7,353 nt of DNA from positions 1 to 7,353 of the forward strand of contig JAUWME010000106.1 in assembly GCA_030613285.1 (NCBI GenBank), given 5' to 3'. Origin of the DNA: Candidatus Zymogenus sp. Lineage in GTDB: Bacteria; Desulfobacterota; Zymogenia; Zymogenales; Zymogenaceae. Positions within the stretch are counted from its first letter, which is position 1, and each line of letters starts with the position of its first letter. A program made the position numbers and the translations under genes. A model generated the notes under the pieces. The model made no database searches and was not told the DNA's origin. It saw nothing but the letters and a program-made list of their open reading frames with translations. Below are positions 5,489-7,353 of this stretch, one piece after another.

Positions 5489-6859
5489 CTATAATCCCAA
5501 TTTTTTCATCTGATAGAGCAGAACCTGACGGGGAATTTTTAGAAGAACAGAAGCCCTCGATTTATTCCCCCTTGTTTGCTTTAAGGCCTGTAAGATCATC
5601 TTCACCGATACCTCATTAATGATCTCATTGTAATTTATACCTTCTTCGGGAATTACCAAAGGAAGAAGAGAGTCATCAGAGAATCTCTTTCCCGTCTCAA
5701 TTGCCAGATGCTGTACTGTAATCAGTGACCCTTCCGAGACTATCACAGCCCGCTCAAGGACATTTCTCAATTCCCGAATGTTTCCATTCCAAGGATAACC
5801 GATGATCTTCTCCATTGCCTCATCCGAAATCCCACGGACCTTTTTCTTCAACTTCTTTGAAAACTCCTCCAAAAAAGCCGTAGCAAAAAGCTCGATATCC
5901 TCCGCTCTCTCCCTCAAAGTCGGCAACTTCAGATACATCACTCTAAGCCTGTAGTAGAGATCCTTTCTAAATTCCTCATTCTCAACAGCAAGTTCAAGGT
6001 CTTTATTCGTAGCGGCGATTACCCTTACATCAAGCTTTATGTCTTTTGTACCCCCAACTCTTTTGTAGGTCATGGTATCCAAAAATCTCAAGAGCTTTGC
6101 CTGAAGCTGGATCGACATTTCACCAATCTCGTCCAAAAAGATCGTCCCACCAGACGCCAACTCCATTTGTCCCTTTTTTCTTACTCTCGCATCAGTAAAA
6201 GCACCCGGCTCATAACCAAAAAGCTCCGTCTCTATGAGGTTCTCTGGGATGGCAGCGCAGTTTATTTCAACGAATGGGGCATCGCGACGTCCCGAACGGT
6301 AATGGATAAACCGCGCTAAATACTCCTTACCCGTTCCGGATTCTCCCTCAATCAAGACTGTGGCTGTATCTGATTCCGCCACAAAAAGCGCCAAGCGGTA
6401 GATTTCTCCCATCTTCTGGGAGCGACCCACAAAATAATCAAACTTATACTTTTTCCTGTCAGCATCTTTCAGATACTCGATTTCCCTCAAAAGCTCCAGA
6501 TGCTTGAGGTTCTTCTTTACAGCGATAAGAAGCTCGTCTTCCGTAATCGGCTTTGTAAGGTAATCGCTCGCTCCAAGCTTCATCGAACTAATTGCCGTTT
6601 TTATGGTGCCATAACCGGTAATCACCACCACTTGCGGGTACTCGTACACCCCTACTATCTCCTTTAGTAAATCGAGATCATCAACATCTGGAAGATTCAA
6701 GTCCAGAAGGACGAGATCTGACCTGACGCTGTTGATAAGCTTTAACCCCTCAGCACCACTAAAGGCACTGTAGACCAGATAGCCACTATCTGTTAAGGAT
6801 TGCATTAAGAACTTATTAAAGTTCCTGTCGTCCTCTATGATAAGAATCGTAGCATCCAT
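5489..6859 (-). CDS. NtrC-family sigma-54-dependent response regulator (REC-AAA+-Fis HTH)
   Basis: An enhancer-binding transcription activator that uses ATP hydrolysis to open promoters held by sigma-54 RNA polymerase. Counting from ATG at 6859 (456 residues), the receiver (about 3-115) has E9-D10-D11, acceptor D53, T81 and K103. The AAA+ domain (about 142-375) has Walker A GESGTGKE (172-179), the sigma-54 contact loop GAFTDA (219-224), Walker B TIFLDE (239-244), the RVIAATN strand and the PTLRERAEDI arginine region. The C-terminus is a Fis-type helix-turn-helix (about 417-456; NKSRASVLLKIPRQVLLYQMKKLGL pattern). The contact loop has Asp where the textbook GAFTGA has Gly, a variant also seen in other members. 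The start at ATG 6859 is preferred over an in-frame TTG at 6871 because GGA lies seven bases before the ATG. No cognate histidine kinase is adjacent. It probably controls the downstream operon and perhaps itself. Confidence 0.94.
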   Translation of the reverse strand: MDATILIIEDDRNFNKFLMQSLTDSGYLVYSAFSGAEGLKLINSVRSDLVLLDLNLPDVDDLDLLKEIVGVYEYPQVVVITGYGTIKTAISSMKLGASDYLTKPITEDELLIAVKKNLKHLELLREIEYLKDADRKKYKFDYFVGRSQKMGEIYRLALFVAESDTATVLIEGESGTGKEYLARFIHYRSGRRDAPFVEINCAAIPENLIETELFGYEPGAFTDARVRKKGQMELASGGTIFLDEIGEMSIQLQAKLLRFLDTMTYKRVGGTKDIKLDVRVIAATNKDLELAVENEEFRKDLYYRLRVMYLKLPTLRERAEDIELFATAFLEEFSKKLKKKVRGISDEAMEKIIGYPWNGNIRELRNVLERAVIVSEGSLITVQHLAIETGKRFSDDSLLPLVIPEEGINYNEIINEVSVKMILQALKQTRGNKSRASVLLKIPRQVLLYQMKKLGL

Positions 6860-6907
6860 CAACTCGTCCAAAACAGATAATTAACACAATTCTAAATTAC
6901 TATATAT

Positions 6908-6947
6908 CGCAATATAACACAATATGTCACAATAAAACAAAATAATG
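6908..6947. repeat. Four 10-bp-phased CACAATA-type units
   Basis: The plus strand reads CGCAATATAA, CACAATATGT, CACAATAAAA and CAAAATAATG as four consecutive 10-bp units. A further CACAAT lies at 6885-6890. A 10-bp phase puts each unit on nearly the same face of the helix. The patch lies 50-90 bp before the ATG of the NtrC-type gene, in its promoter region, so repeated regulator contacts or intrinsic bending are possible. Confidence 0.45.
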
Positions 6948-6995
6948 TATAAATTATGTATAATATTATAAAATAATATAGCAAAATACCAGAAA

Positions 6996-7027
6996 AAAAT
7001 GCAAAATATTTGTACAATTTGCATTTT
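6996..7027. promoter_or_regulatory. Inverted repeat upstream of the NtrC-type gene
   Basis: AAAATGCAAA (6996-7005) and its exact reverse complement TTTGCATTTT (7018-7027) flank a 12-bp spacer that itself contains the palindrome TTGTACAA (7010-7017). The left part, TGCAAAATATTTGTACA, resembles the palindromes at 5240 and 5341. It could be an operator for autoregulation. AT-rich sequence makes some such symmetry likely by chance. Confidence 0.4.
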
Positions 7028-7140
7028 AACTGCATTTTTTTTGCTTTTTCGTGAGATTTGAAGGTAATTTTGCCAAAGGAAGGAAGCGACTCGCCAAAAA
7101 CCCCTAAATATTATACGACTAATGCATCACCCACAAATTC

Positions 7141-7191
7141 AAAAGGGAGGGGGAACTCATCCCCCTCCCCTCAAGATTTTATTATTATTTT
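7141..7191. terminator. Rho-independent terminator hairpin, possibly bidirectional
   Basis: GGGAGGGGG (7145-7153) pairs perfectly with CCCCCTCCC (7161-7169) around a 7-base loop. On the plus strand it is followed by a T-rich run (7176-7191). On the minus strand it is followed directly by TTTT (7144-7141). The gene ending at 7291 is on the minus strand, so that is the direction in which it is needed. The better T-run is on the other side, which suggests it can also shield against plus-strand transcription. Confidence 0.7.
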
Positions 7192-7205
7192 TGCACACGA
7201 CCCCT

Positions 7206-7231
7206 AGGCAATGGGTTTAAACCCATTGCCT
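7206..7231. repeat. Perfect 26-bp palindrome
   Basis: AGGCAATGGGTTT is followed immediately by its exact reverse complement AAACCCATTGCCT. It lies 60 bp downstream of the stop codon of the gene at the right edge. As RNA it would form a strong hairpin with the central TTTAAA as loop, but no T-run follows on the minus strand. It may be a transcript-end stabiliser, a dispersed palindromic repeat or a protein site. Confidence 0.7.
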
Positions 7232-7290
7232 TGATCACTTATAACCGATAGGCCCTTAAACTATTACATTGCTCCTACATTACTTCGCTA

Positions 7291-7353
7291 TTAGTATGCC
7301 CCATATTTGTGGAGGGCCTTGACCATTGCAATGTAATTTTCCGGCTTAACACC
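7291..7353 (-). CDS. C-terminal end of an unidentified protein, possibly URO-D superfamily (partial)
   Basis: Twenty codons followed by TAA, running in from the right edge. The residues include KPENYIAMVKALHKYGAY at the very C-terminus. This resembles the tail of uroporphyrinogen-decarboxylase-like and related corrinoid methyltransferase proteins, which often end in a PEN-phi-x-A-phi-x-A-x3-YG pattern. That resemblance is from memory of the family and too short to be decisive. The frame is supported by the stop codon being followed by a palindrome and a terminator. It is unrelated to the chemosensory genes and marks the upstream boundary of the cluster. Confidence 0.5.
   Translation of the reverse strand, partial: GVKPENYIAMVKALHKYGAY

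Larger units (their letters stand above)
6860..7290. other. Gene-free stretch upstream of the NtrC-type gene
   Basis: No open frame with coding character is seen on either strand. The part from 6880 to 7050 is extremely AT-rich and must contain the promoter of the NtrC-type gene. Several TATAAT-like boxes exist there (for example 6965-6970 on the minus strand), but none has a good -35 partner, so no promoter is called. It also holds 10-bp-phased repeats and an inverted repeat. The part from 7140 to 7231 carries a terminator hairpin and a long palindrome belonging to the gene at the right edge. Confidence 0.6.

Noticed and set aside
7263..7337. 10-bp inverted repeat ATTACATTGC / GCAATGTAAT at the right edge
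   Set aside because: One arm lies inside coding sequence and the arms are 55 bp apart; most likely coincidental.

Overview
This window is part of a chemosensory (Che) gene cluster. All recognisable genes lie on the minus strand, so the biological order runs from high to low coordinates. The DNA is moderately AT-rich, with very AT-rich intergenic stretches. A sigma-54-type regulator, a PATAN (DUF4388) domain and several single-domain receivers in a Che cluster suggest a Gram-negative anaerobe of the Desulfobacterota/deltaproteobacterial kind. That placement is an inference from gene content, not from a marker gene.

Layout, reading the minus strand: (1) 7353-7291, the last 20 codons of an unrelated gene, possibly of the uroporphyrinogen-decarboxylase/corrinoid methyltransferase superfamily. 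(2) 7290-6860, a gene-free stretch with a 26-bp perfect palindrome, a GC-rich terminator hairpin, and an AT-rich promoter region with 10-bp-phased repeats and an inverted repeat. (3) 6859-5489, an NtrC-family sigma-54 activator (REC, AAA+, Fis HTH). (4) 5488-4993, a gene-free stretch of 496 bp with a degenerate direct repeat, two related A/T-centred palindromes, and a -24/-12 promoter overlapped by a sigma-70-like promoter. (5) 4992-1740, three tightly packed genes: a degenerate single receiver, a REC-CheB protein, and a REC-PATAN-REC-CheB protein. (6) After 173 bp with no clear signal, 1566-354 holds overlapping cheY-like and cheR genes. (7) 353-123, a spacer with an array of a degenerate 15-bp repeat and a sigma-70-like promoter. 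(8) 122-1, the first 40 codons of cheW, continuing beyond the left edge.

The most unusual point is that neither CheB-type protein keeps the Ser-His-Asp triad of the methylesterase. One has Ser and Asp but Asp in place of His. The other has Ala and Tyr in place of Ser and His. The single receiver ahead of them has Glu in place of the phospho-accepting Asp. The cluster therefore encodes a CheR with intact-looking motifs next to what looks like a set of pseudoenzymes. The four-domain protein resembles a duplicated and fused copy of the two genes before it, with a PATAN domain inserted.

A working model (inference): the NtrC-type regulator binds the palindromes and activates the -24/-12 promoter in front of the pseudo-receiver/CheB-like operon. 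The CheB-like proteins, whose receivers look phosphorylatable, would act as phosphorylation-switched binding proteins rather than demethylases. No CheA kinase or chemoreceptor gene is in the window; they may lie to the left of cheW or elsewhere.
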